64,000 bases of DNA from Capronia americana (Eukaryota > Ascomycota > Eurotiomycetes > Chaetothyriales > Herpotrichiellaceae). Below are positions 9,152 to 19,344 of the stretch, in pieces (the first letter of the stretch is position 1; every line of letters begins with the position of its first letter). The notes under the pieces are model-generated. The model did no database searches, was not told the DNA's origin, and worked only from the letters and a program-made list of their open reading frames with translations. Both the position numbers and the translations under genes were made by a program. The stretch spans positions 620,001-684,000 of the forward strand of contig JADWQD010000001.1 in NCBI GenBank assembly GCA_016110215.1, given 5' to 3'.

Positions 9152-11532
9152 ATGGCTCCTCGACAGCAGGAGAGCTTTGGCTCTGTAGGCGAGCTCGACG
9201 CCGAGGTTGTCTCTGAACTAAGAGACAGGTTGACCGAAGCCGCCATCAAATGCTCAGAAAGATGCCTCTACCAGTCGTCGAAATGGTGCGTACACTCTCC
9301 GCGGGTGGGACAGACATTGACTGATATAACAGGGCAGCCGAATTGCTGGATTCCCTCCCCGAAGACGACCACGCAGATGACGACTCCCAGATGCGCGATG
9401 TGACCAATGCCCAATCCTCATACCGGATTTTGTCAACCAGTTACGACGACCCTGAAGAGGCGGCGCTCGAGGCTAAAGAAGCACCCAAATACCTGCTTGC
9501 CAAAGCGTTCTTTGACACCAAGGAGTTTGATAGATGTGCTGCCGTGTTTCTGCCGCCAGCCATACCAGCTGGAGGACTGGCCATCTTTGACAAGCAGAAA
9601 GGCCGGACACCTACGTCTACGCCTTCAAGAGTCAAAGGGAAGTCGAGACAGAGTGATGCAGTCGCGGTCAACCCATTCCCCCACATCAGCCAGAAGTCGC
9701 TCTTCCTAGCGCTGTATGCTCGGTATCTAGCCGGAGAAAAGCGGAAGGATGAAGAGAGCGAGATGGTCTTGGGCCCTGCGGACAACGGGCAGACAGTCAA
9801 TCGAGAACTAGCCGCCCTAGCAAGAGGACTGAAAGCGTACTTCGCCGCCCGGGACACGGCCGATCCACAACTCAAGCGCTCTCAAGGCTGGCTAGAGTAT
9901 CTCTACGGGGTCATCCTGGCCAAGTCAAGACAAGAACAACTAGCCCAGCAATGGCTCCTTCGCTCCGTCCGAGTCAATCCCTATCACTGGGGTGCATGGG
10001 AAGAACTGACCTCCCTGCTCTCCTCCATCGACGACCTGAACGCCCAACTATCCCCGTCCGTCCTCCCTCAAAATCTCATGAGTATAATGTACCAAGCGTA
10101 TGCCAGCGTCGACCTCTTCTCCACGAGCGATCAACTCACCACATTGAACTACCTCCGCACTCTACTCAACTATTTTCCCAAGTCGACATTCCTGCTCACC
10201 CAGCTCGCCCTGAGCCACTACCATGCCAAAGAGTACGAGGCTTCCGCCGCAATATTCCAAGACCTGCTGGTCTCCCATCCCCACCGCCTCGACGGCCTAG
10301 ATCACTACTCCAACATTCTCTACGTCATGGCTGACCGCCCTCGCCTCGCCTTTCTCGCTCACCTCGCCACCTCAGTCGACAAGTTCCGCCCAGAAACATG
10401 CTGTGTGGTAGGGAACTATTATTCCTTATGTTCGCAGCACGAGAAAGCAGTGATGTACTTCCGCCGTGCTCTCACGTTGGACAGAAGTTTCCTCTCTGCC
10501 TGGACACTAATGGGTCATGAGTACATCGAGTTGAAAAACACGCACGCAGCGATTGAAAGTTATCGTCGCGCCGTGGACGTCAACCGGAAGGATTATCGCG
10601 CTTGGTATGGGCTAGGGCAAGCGTATGAAGTGCTCGACATGGGCTTCTATGCACTGTATTACTACCAGCGTGCTGCAGGATTGAGACCCTATGATCCGAA
10701 GATGTGGCAGGCCGTGGGATCTTGCTATGCAAAGATGGAGAGGCTAGATCAGGCGATCAAAGCGTTGAAGCGAGCTCTTGTAGCGGGCACATATTTCGAG
10801 GAGTCAAACTCTGTGCAGTCGAGTTTCAACGCAAACGCTAGTATGAGCAGCAATGTGGCTCAAAGCCGGTCACACGGGAAGTCCACGGCAAATACGAAAT
10901 CGCAGCAGCAGCAGGCCGGTCGGAAACTTCTCGACCCCGAGACCCTATATCAGATCGCCAGCTTATATGAGCGACTTGGTCCCGAGGGCGAGAACGAAGC
11001 CGTCCGATACATGGAGCTATGCGTTGCGCAAGAGACAGGAGGGAGTCACAAATCGGTGTTGAAGGCGGAGAAAGCGCTCAAGAAGCGTCAGAGGAAGGAA
11101 GCTAGACGGAATGCCGCTGCGGAAGAACGAAAAGCGAGACTTTCGGAAATGCGCGCCGGGGACGGTGCGAACATGGACGTTGACGATGGCGAAGACGGTG
11201 CTGAAGGGGATGATGATACGGAGGTGTTGTCGTCATCTCCCTCGCAGGATGATTCTGCCTCGCAAGCTTCTGACGACGGAGATGAAGATGCTAGGGCAGA
11301 AGATGGGTTCGGAACAGGCACAACGGCTACGACCTCGAAGGCGAGATTGTGGCTTGCGAGATATTCTGTCAAGATTGGTGATCTTGAACGCGCAGAGCGG
11401 TTGGCCGAGGAGTTGTGTATGGACGGGTATGAGGTTGAAGAGGCAAAAGGCCTCGTCAGAGAGGTTCGAGGCAGGAGAGACCCGGAAGGTGCTATAGGGA
11501 TGACTTCTGGGTTACTGCAGAGCGAGCTGTGA
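9152..11532 (+). CDS. CDC23: Anaphase-promoting complex subunit 8 (Cdc23), TPR protein
   Basis: Two exons, 9152-9285 and 9333-11532, with a 47-base intron (GTGCGT...ACAG) that splits a Trp codon; 777 residues. The N-terminus (AAIKCSERCLYQSSKWAAELLDSL) is the conserved Cdc23 start. A run of TPRs fills about residues 200-530, including YFRRALTLDRSFLSAWTLMG, RAVDVNRKDYRAWYGLGQAY and YYQRAAGLRPYDPKMWQAVG, the most conserved stretch of Apc8. An acidic, low-complexity insert follows (VDDGEDGAEGDDDTEV), then a short conserved C-terminal helical region. Cdc23 is a scaffold subunit of the TPR lobe of the APC/C ubiquitin ligase. It shares this neighbourhood with a second APC/C subunit, APC15, on the same strand. 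Confidence 0.95.
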
Positions 11533-12366
11533 CAAGGCTTGACCAGGAAATCCACAGCAAAGGGACCCGGCCGAGCAGCAACAGAAGTGACGTGGAATGA
11601 ATTCGTCAGATGACCTATTATGATATGGTTCTGTATGAGAATGGCGCTCATCGAGAACTCTCCCCCAGGGAGTTAGATGGAGGCTTTTCGACATTTTGAG
11701 CTGACACAATGTTGAAATGGCAACCAGCCCGTGTGGCTTACTTATGCGCAAAAAGCGTCAAGTCCTTCCTCTTGTGTCTCCCAGTGGTTTTCGATATACA
11801 GTACCATCGCCACACGCCTGATATCATCGATTGCCCTCTCACCTACCAACCCAATTCTCAATTTCCCAGATCGTGGCCCTTCTTCAACTCGATCCATGCA
11901 ATGCAAGCCTCAATCCGGGGAAATGCTCGCTTCTATGATCATCCTGGTGATTCCGTGAATCTTATACGGTCAAGGAATCACCACTGGCTCGTCACATGCT
12001 GCTCACGGCCAGGGACAATAACCTGGGGCTGCGAGCCAAGATGTCCGCGTAACCGAGCTAGCTGAGTGCAGGTCAGACAGTTTTTGGCGGCAACCTGACA
12101 GCCAGAATCTCAGATATGGCTCTCCTGGTGGATTGCAGGAAATTGCCGCACAAGTCCCTCAGTCGGGCAATGCTAGAAGGGGGTGTTTGTAGTTCGACTG
12201 GCGGACGAAACTCATTCGAGGTGCATGTCGCCTTTTAACGGCATGCCACGGGTCGTGACCCAATTATCCCTTGAACAAGGAGGTCGGACAAAATTTCTCG
12301 ATATTCTTAAGTCCACTTGTAAACAGTGGTGCTGTGCTGGAACCCCAGAATAGTATACCGTTGTTG
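11533..12366. other. Intergenic region
   Basis: No convincing coding frame; a 118-codon plus-strand ORF (11709-12065) has no recognisable motif. Marks the border between the conserved block and the accessory block. Confidence 0.4.
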
Positions 12367-13956
12367 TTAAGCACTTTGCAGGCTAGCCTCCCTCCGCGTA
12401 AAAGACTCGGAACTCGCGATGTCGTGGTAACGAACAAGAGCTTCCATCATCTCGTTCTGATTGTGTTCTTCCGGCAGTACTTGGTTGTAGCATGAGAGGT
12501 CAACATGGAAGACGACTTTAAAGGACCGGCATGGGCCTGAGACCCTCCGGCCACAATAGTGGACGACCTCCCGCGAAAATATTGCAGGTCCCCCGTTGTG
12601 TTGATGTGAGCCTGACCCAGTACCATCCATCGACTGGATGATGGGCAATTATGACATCGGTTCCAGTCGGAGTATACTCCGGTTCCACGAAACGGTCTAT
12701 CCTCCTACTGAAGCTGTGTTCGATCAATACAATGGAAATTTTCATGCGGAAGTATCTGGTACTTACTGCCTAGATTGAGCCCTCTTCGGCACATCAGGCC
12801 TAGATAGATGATCTGCGCACCAAAACATGGTTTTCACCGTCGTCTCGTCGAATCTGTCCGGCAGAACTGCGCCTTCTGGGAGAGAGGCTATTAGTCTGCT
12901 ATAGTGGTCGCATTCAGGTCTTGGTGCTGTTTCCGGGTGGGTTGCCGAGACAGCTCTCATACCGAATTGGAGCTGCGACAACAGGCTGTCGCGGATTTTG
13001 ACAAGGTAGGCCGCTTTTACCTTTTGGTAATACCGAACTATCTCATATTCCTCGAGGAAGTCTGGGGCATCTATTCCAATTGCCAGAACTTGAACTCCTT
13101 GTCCGGAGATATATGGAAGCCGTTCGCCCTTACGGCTGATCGCAGGTTTGGCCTCGAGGTGTTCAGTCTCATCTTCCGCCGGTTCAGGTGATTTTGGCAG
13201 TCTCCCTGGAAAAATAGCTGTGATGTTGCGGCCATGTTGAGTTAGAGTCTTTCTCATCAGAGAGCGGAAGGTGCTTTTATATGCACGGTGCTGCATGAGC
13301 TCTGCATCGAAGTCGAAATTCAAAGACCACTTGGATTTGGCGATGGTAGTTTTGGTCTTTTGTGTGCCGAAAGACGCCGAATCGCAAAGAACGTAGAGTG
13401 AGGCCGAATCATCCTTGACCTGGTCGAATATCTTCTGCGCCTTTTTCTGTTCGATAATCTCCTTCTGACGGCCCGGGCTCCGGCTATGGCTGTAAGCCTA
13501 ACACTTATGAAGCCGAGACATTTCCACTTACGCGTTGTACGCTGTGATGATGAGGTTGAGCGCCGACATCTGTCTGTCGAGACGGACCAGACACTCCTCT
13601 GTTCCCTTGCTCTCTAAAACCAACCTGACTCTGCTCTCGAAAGTCATCTTCTCTCCCTCGTCGTACCCAAGTTTGGAGATTTGCTCGTCAAGCAGCCGGA
13701 TGAGAAGGTTGCAGCCATTGATTGCAACGTCCATGTTCATCACAAGCTGGTAATGCTGTTCATCCTGGAGTGACTCTTCAATCAGACGGCGTATCTGGTC
13801 CAACGCCGTTTTAACGGCGACAAGTTGACCTGACAGGAGTTCTATGGTCATGTTCGCTTGTTTATATCGTTTTCGAACATCAGCTAATGTTGAGATGCTT
13901 CTCGCCGCGACGTCAATAATGCCAATAATGGCGCCGACGGTGCCAATCACTTCCAT
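12367..13956 (-). pseudogene. Degenerate G-alpha-like protein with fungal STAND-type N-terminal domain
   Basis: Exons at 13532-13956, 12767-13489 and from 12713 down join in phase through clean introns (GTAAGT...ACAG, 42 bases; GTAAGT...CACAG, 53 bases). Exon 1 starts MEVIGTVGAIIGIIDVAARS, the start seen in the N-terminal helical domain of fungal STAND proteins and of a family of fungal G-alpha-like proteins. Later segments align by eye with G-alpha: a helical-domain stretch, RRIDRFVEPEYTPTGTDVI (G-alpha has DRI..P-Y-P-T-DVL), and VVFHVDLSCYNQVLPEE (G-alpha has IIFCVALSEYDQVLLED). It looks broken. The P-loop (GxGESGKS) is missing, with only VQVLAIGIDAPDF in its place. A frameshift lies near 12555-12575, where the DVGGQ switch II region should be. 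The frame stops before the NKxD guanine-specificity motif. A divergent functional gene with unusual splicing is less likely. Confidence 0.65.
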
Positions 13957-14718
13957 TGCGATTAATCGCCGCACATATGGATTGGCCTATGTCAACGTTG
14001 GGCCTGCTGAGTACAGCGAGAAGTGCTGGTGCCTTGAGATCAGGAATGAGGCTGTGAGGCTGCTCAAGCGCTCGAACCCCGCAATTGAGTCGCCAAGGGA
14101 GGGGATCGCAGACACGCCTGGAACAGGCTTTGACCCATGCGCCCAAAAGGCAGGGGTGTACGACTAAATCAATCCATCAATCCATCGATCAATCAATCAC
14201 CCCCGATCATATTTAGGGTGACGCCGCCCTGTGATCACCCCGAGTCAGGGTCAGTCGGTGTGCGCGGTCTCTGTAAAGTAAAACTACTTGCTCGGCTAGT
14301 TAAATATGATAAGTAATATCCGGGACAAAAGGGGCGCCAGGACAGTAGGAGCTGTAGGGCAGGACATGAAGGCCAGATATCAGCGGAAAGTGAAATATTT
14401 CGTGGGCAGCATCATTAGAGCGGAAGGATGGCTGCGAGGAGTTGAGGGGAGAGCCGGAGGAGTCGTGTATGGTCAATAGGCGTCTGAGGAGTCATTAGCT
14501 GGGTATTGCGCATCTAGGCTTCACCGAGAACAATACCGTGCTGTACTTAGGGACCATTGTGCCTGTAGATGCGCATTCTAGGGGAGCGCCTCACCGATTC
14601 TCAGCTAATGAAAACCCGCATCATATGCAACTGTAATCTCCCCGACGCGTCGTCATTTGGTACTGCAGCGCTCACCAGTTCTGCATCCCGCATCCATCTT
14701 GCGCAGACCAGCGCAGAC
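13957..14718. other. Intergenic region with ATCA-type microsatellite
   Basis: Contains an imperfect ATCA/ATCC repeat at 14168-14199. No gene is supported in the rest. Confidence 0.45.
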
Positions 14719-15531
14719 TCATTTCTGGATTAACTCCGTCGCTTCGCCAGGATTCTCCCCTCTGACGACCCACAAGGGATCAGTCATGAAGGAACCTTGG
14801 ACCAAGGTCTGGATCTCAATGTTTCGCCAGCCCGACCACCACAAATAGTCGCCCACCATAGCGAGTCTGTCCTCCTCATCGACCTGCAGCCACCTGCCGA
14901 CCACCTTTGTGGGAAAACAGCGGTTCGAAACGACGAGATGCACCTTCCCACCTTCCTTGGTCTGTCGTCGCAGGCTCTTCAACACGTCCACCGGCTTAGT
15001 CAAATAGTCAATCGAGACCACACACGTTGACGCGTCGAGCTTTTGCTCCCCCTCTCCTGTCGACGTCCCCGGCATCCGCACGTCCGGGTCGTCGTTGAGA
15101 TCTTGCACGGACCAATGCTTGAGCACCTTGTTCCGGCTTAATTCGAGAGCGTTCATCCCCGTCCCGACGACCTCGAGTTCCCCTGACGAGGCCGCCTCGG
15201 CTACCTCGGCCGGGTAATGGGATATCCAGCTGGAGCAGAAGTCCAATATGCGGCCCTTTCGGGGTAAGACCTGGTCGTAATACCTTCGGACGCTGTTGAT
15301 GGCGTTGTCGTCAATGTGTGTCACGAAGCGCGGGGCCGAATAGAAGGCCGTGTCGTTGCCGGGCTCCGTGGGCGTGAGATCCGCTTGTGTGTATGGGAAC
15401 GGCCCGTCTGGGTTCCTGGGGATATAAATCCTCGGGGTCAGCGGGTTTGAATCCATCTTCCTCGTGCCTGCGAAGACCCCGGATAGGAAGGAAATCGACC
15501 TGAAGGATGCGCCTGTCAGGACACGAGACAT
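14719..15531 (-). CDS. SAM-dependent methyltransferase-like protein
   Basis: 270 residues, single exon. A Ser/Arg-rich leader (residues 1-25) could be a mitochondrial targeting sequence; an alternative start is Met26 (nt 15456). Then FYSAPRFVTHIDDNAINSVR leads into RKGRILDFCSSWISHYP, corresponding to motif I (LDxxSxxxSH/YP) of a methyltransferase type-11-like family shared by fungi and plants. GELEVVGTGMNALELSRNK fits the second strand and acidic loop, and DASTCVVSIDYLTKPVDVLK fits motif II/post-I. The substrate is unknown. Proteins with this start are usually annotated only as SAM-dependent methyltransferases. Fold and family are fairly secure, function is not. Confidence 0.75.
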   Translation of the reverse strand: MSRVLTGASFRSISFLSGVFAGTRKMDSNPLTPRIYIPRNPDGPFPYTQADLTPTEPGNDTAFYSAPRFVTHIDDNAINSVRRYYDQVLPRKGRILDFCSSWISHYPAEVAEAASSGELEVVGTGMNALELSRNKVLKHWSVQDLNDDPDVRMPGTSTGEGEQKLDASTCVVSIDYLTKPVDVLKSLRRQTKEGGKVHLVVSNRCFPTKVVGRWLQVDEEDRLAMVGDYLWWSGWRNIEIQTLVQGSFMTDPLWVVRGENPGEATELIQK

Positions 15532-16059
15532 TGAGTATTGCTAAAGACAGACCTGTGACAAGGTGTACCTTGCCTCCCTACATTTGTCGTCGACGAAGCA
15601 AGCCGCCTACGCACGAAGGGTTGACATTGTAAAAGAAAGATATGGATGACGTTGACGATATCTTCGACGCCAATCTGCATGTGGAAGATTGTTTTGGTGG
15701 GAAATCTCCGGGTAGTGTACCCATCCACCTTCACGACGAGGCTGTCCACCCCTATGAACGAGTTGTCTCTGCCGAACCGCAATTCCACGGGTATCAGTCA
15801 AGTCGATGGATCATGTGGCTGTGCTGGCGCAAGACGGGAAAAATAGCTAGGCATAGCATGAATAAGACGTATTTCACAACTGCAATATCTATGTTCGCTT
15901 TGCATGTAAGCAAAACATGTGTCGGCGCAGTCCACAGGAAATTCGCTTTTCTTCTCCATGTCCCAGCTCAAGGCCGGAGGCATGATGAAAAAAAGAGAAT
16001 GAACAATACCAGCAGCAGTATCTAATGATGCAGCAGTTTTGTTTTGTTTGTTGATAATG
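15532..16059. other. Intergenic region leading into repeat-rich DNA
   Basis: Short overlapping ORFs on both strands (up to 127 codons) show no motif. No gene is supported. Confidence 0.4.
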
Positions 16060-16235
16060 ATGTTGAGCAGCAGGAGGGTGTCGGCAGCATAGTGATACAT
16101 GTGTATTGATATTGTTGATTTTTCAGGAGTAGCAGCAGGAGGCCATCGGCAGCATAAGGATGTGTATAATGATACTGAGGAGGTATTGAGCAGTAGGAGG
16201 TCGTCGGCGGCAAGAGTGTATAATGATGTTTGAGG
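16060..16235. repeat. Imperfect minisatellite, about three copies of a 55-65 bp unit
   Basis: Three successive blocks share the cores GAGCAG(C/T)AGGAGG, (G/C)(A/T)CGGC(A/G)GCA and TGTATAATGAT or a close variant. Copies begin near 16063, 16126 and 16185. Copies are diverged and of uneven length. Confidence 0.6.
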
Positions 16236-16691
16236 TGTAGGGTGGCGACTTAGATATGGAGGTGCTTGTTGAGGGCCGATAGAGATATCCGCCGGGGTGG
16301 TAATAATGAGGCTTTAGGTCTTGAGGCAATGATGCCCGCCTGGTGTACTGATAGTGGTATTGATATCAACGCCTTTGAGGGTCCCGATGATAATAATGAT
16401 GGTGTTGGTAATAATGTCCGGTTTGCAGATCACCCATCGTATATTGGGTGGCGTAGGGATGGCGTAAATGATGATAAGGATGAGTGCTGTAGGTGGTTTT
16501 GCGTCTGGTGGTGCCCTAATTCCAAGGCCAGACACCCTAAGTTGATTGCTTCGAGGCGGCTCCGTGCCCAAAACCTCTTATTGTCCAACGCCCAAAACTC
16601 CGAACGCCGTCCACCCAACTGCGTTGGCCAAAGCCGGAACAGCGAGAACGCCGTGCCTTTAGCGTCCTTCAAAAACGAATGGTGCAGTCAT

Positions 16692-16779
16692 ACTTGCTGT
16701 TGGGCCCTCAACGACACCTCAGGCCGTTTCAGAATTGCGTACCTGGGCACCTGTATTGAAGCTTACCAGCGAAGAAGCG
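16692..16779. repeat. Dispersed direct repeat, copy A
   Basis: Imperfect copy of 16948-17039. Both carry GTTGGGCCC near the start and the shared core GGGCACCTGTATTGAAGCTT (here at 16745). A pyrimidine-rich tract (about 16805-16920) separates the copies. Confidence 0.75.
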
Positions 16780-16947
16780 GACTGACCACGCCTCATGATG
16801 TGAGGATTTCTTTTTGGTCTTTCCCTCTTTTCTTTTCTGTTTTCTGGCCATTTGGCATCTTTTCTTTTAACCTTTTTTGGAGACATTGTCTCATCTTCTC
16901 TTTTGCTTTTCTGGGGAATGCACTTGAAGAACCAAGAACAAAAACAT

Positions 16948-17039
16948 GCTTGCCGTTGGGCCCGCAAGGACACCACGAGCCGTTCGAAATGACACTACTA
17001 GCACTCGGGCACCTGTATTGAAGCTTACTGGCGAAGCAG
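16948..17039. repeat. Dispersed direct repeat, copy B
   Basis: Second copy of the unit at 16692-16779, same orientation, about 255 bases further on. On the minus strand both translate to similar peptides around VSFNTGA, so this may be a duplicated exon fragment rather than a non-coding repeat. Confidence 0.75.
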
Positions 17040-17078
17040 AGGGTTTGATCTGGTGTAAAGGTAAGAGGGGGACGACCT

Positions 17079-17384
17079 CTACCAGACAATGGTGGAATTG
17101 CCGTGGCACATGAGCAGGTTTGTTCGCCGCTCGCAAGCCTTGTAGAATTGGGGGGCGTCTGGCTTGGGCAGATTGTCCTCCCACGACACGTAGTTGCGTG
17201 CCTTTATTGCCCGCATCTTGCGGCAGAAACTGTTGATCGGCTCCCGGAGAATTGGCTCCGGGGCCACTGCTGCCTCTGGCTTGGGCGTTGGCAGGTTGGT
17301 TGACTGCCGCCGGGAGAACGTCCTCGCCAACCGGGCAAAAGCCTGCTTGATGCTCGAGGCGAACTTGGACACAACGGAACCCAT
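17079..17384 (-). CDS. Small hypothetical protein, possible N-myristoylation site
   Basis: 101 residues beginning MGSVVSKFASSIKQAFARLA. Gly2 and Ser6 fit the N-myristoylation pattern, followed by a basic amphipathic stretch and then SRRQSTNLPTPKPEAAVAPE. No family was recognised. Just upstream on the same strand are two intron-like units (GTAAGTT donors, TGCTAAC or CTAAG-type branch regions, CTAG acceptors), so the gene may have a spliced 5' region that runs through the CAG microsatellite. It might also extend 3' by further introns. Low confidence, because no homology supports it. Confidence 0.35.
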   Translation of the reverse strand: MGSVVSKFASSIKQAFARLARTFSRRQSTNLPTPKPEAAVAPEPILREPINSFCRKMRAIKARNYVSWEDNLPKPDAPQFYKACERRTNLLMCHGNSTIVW

Positions 17385-17553
17385 TGTGTTTTGTTGTGAT
17401 GCTAGAGGGCTGGTCTTAGTATCAAGGTCATTGCTTATGGGGATGGAAACTGCCAACTTACAAGGAATGCTGTTGCTGCTGTTATTGTTGCTGCTCTAGG
17501 GTACGTTGTTAGCATCTTTGTGACTCGAGGCGGGCGGATTCGTAACTTACAAG

Positions 17554-17555
<2 letters not shown>

Positions 17556-17600
<45 letters not shown>

Positions 17601-17614
17601 TTGTTGCCGCTGCT
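17556..17614. repeat. CTG/CAG trinucleotide microsatellite
   Basis: About 13 uninterrupted CTG units followed by TTG and CCG variants, read directly. On the minus strand it reads CAG/AGC/GCA and sits just before a GTAAGTT donor-like site. Confidence 0.9.
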
Positions 17615-17639
17615 GCTTCTGGTGATGCTGCTCTGGAGT

Positions 17640-19344
17640 ACGCTATTAGTATTCTCTTCCCTGGAATCTGGGAGTACACTGCTCACAGTATGTGGTTTGT
17701 GTGGTATGAAGGGAAGAAAAGAAAGAAGAAGAGAAAAAGTGCGAGAAGAGCAGTTCTGTGGCCGGGCAGGCAGTGGCCAAGAACCCTACCTCTAGTGATG
17801 AAGAGGCTGGGAGTCGTCGTAGTAATCAAGATAATGCTCGTGCTGGATGTGCTCACATGTTGAGGCTGAAGTGTGTTGCGGTTGGTGAACCATACGTTGC
17901 CTGAGCCAGTCCCTCCAATTCCGCATCACAAATACCCACCTCGTGCGTCACGCGTTTCTGACCCAGCACACCATTCAAGTGCACTCGACTTCCATGCCAT
18001 AGATTTTCGAGCTCGCCTGCTCCGCTCATCCACTTTGAATTTGTCAACGAGTCAAACCTAGGTAGTTCGTCGCCAAGAAAGTGCCGACTCAGCCAGAATG
18101 TGCTATCGCATGTTTGTTAGTGTGGATCTTATCTAGGAATGTTCTTCACGACCCGCGAGAGAGTACAGGTGGGACGTCAGACAGATTTCCACGGCGACCT
18201 TCTGCATAGCGATTGCTATACACGATAGGTCAGCTTGACTTGTCCCGCGCCTTCAGCCGCAGGAGGGGTCCGCCACAGTTCTCCGTGAGGCTGCACTGCC
18301 TTTCGCAAAAGACGATCTTGATAGCATTCATGCCTGGAGAGCTCAATGACAGTTACTAAGTGGAGTTCGGAGGCCGAATCCGGACCTTGTGGGAGAAAAG
18401 AGACAAAGTATATTTCGACCGATGCTGGGTGGCAAGCCAGAAGCGGTATCAGAGAGGCCAGGTTCATGCACAACACGGGCGCGACATTGTATTGGGAGAC
18501 TGGAAGAACCGGCTATGGTGATTGAAAAAAGAAGCAACCGTATCGCTTATCTGCTCTTGGGGATGAAGTTGGTTTGATTTAGGAACTTTGGGGTCGCTGA
18601 TGTATCCTAATCTCAAGGTCAAAGCGGCTACGGAAGACTGTAGAGGCGGTAGAGCAGCGCTTGTACCTCGAGGCAATCCTTTTGTCGGACGAGATATCCC
18701 CCGCGGATATTGTACTCGGCAATCAGATCTCGTACATTTCCGTCGCGCTGGTGCGCTTGCAATCTTCTTTGGCGTCTGCAAGTACGTGTCTCGTACTTTG
18801 AACACGTCTTTTAGTGCAAGGAAGACGATACCGGAGGTGCATAAACGCTTGCCCCGCAAATTTCGATGCTTGCACAGATGTGGGTGTTGCAACGAGACGA
18901 CGTTGTTCTCGGCAACTACCATGCATTGGAACCGTCGTGGTAATATGATGGCGGTTAGGAAGCCTGCCATTGTCCCTGTTGAACCTGGAGTCATTGACTG
19001 GAGCATGAGAAGGCGGAGTGGCAAAGAAGATGGACTACCGTTCCCAAGGGGGGGGCTCCTTCTCGACCACCTTTCCCTTCGCCGATAGGTCTTTGAACGG
19101 TGCGATTCGGATCCCCTGTGCTGCATTATTTCATGCTTACATCAAAACTACTACCGGAAGCCGACAGATCCGTCTTGTTCGTCTTTCGGATGCTGAAAGA
19201 GTTGTTGAACGGTCTCCACCAGACCTCTTATAAATCGGGGTGGCCTAGAGGGACCATGATAGCTTGATAGACATTACATCGGTGCTCCCTTTCAACCATC
19301 AACAACTTCTGTCTCAAACGGACTATTTCGACGTCAAGTTCGTC
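17640..19344. other. Gene-poor region
   Basis: The longest ORFs (18464-19126 minus, 220 codons; 18588-19088 plus, 166 codons) overlap one another and have no recognisable motif or convincing splice structure. No gene is supported. The last few hundred bases should hold the promoter of the downstream SDR gene. Confidence 0.4.

Noticed and set aside
16692..17039. Solo LTR or LTR-element remnant
   Set aside because: Copies are ~90 bases, lack clear TG...CA ends and no internal gag/pol sequence is present.
18464..19126. Overlapping ORFs of 220 and 166 codons on opposite strands
   Set aside because: No motif, no splice pattern, and each contradicts the other.
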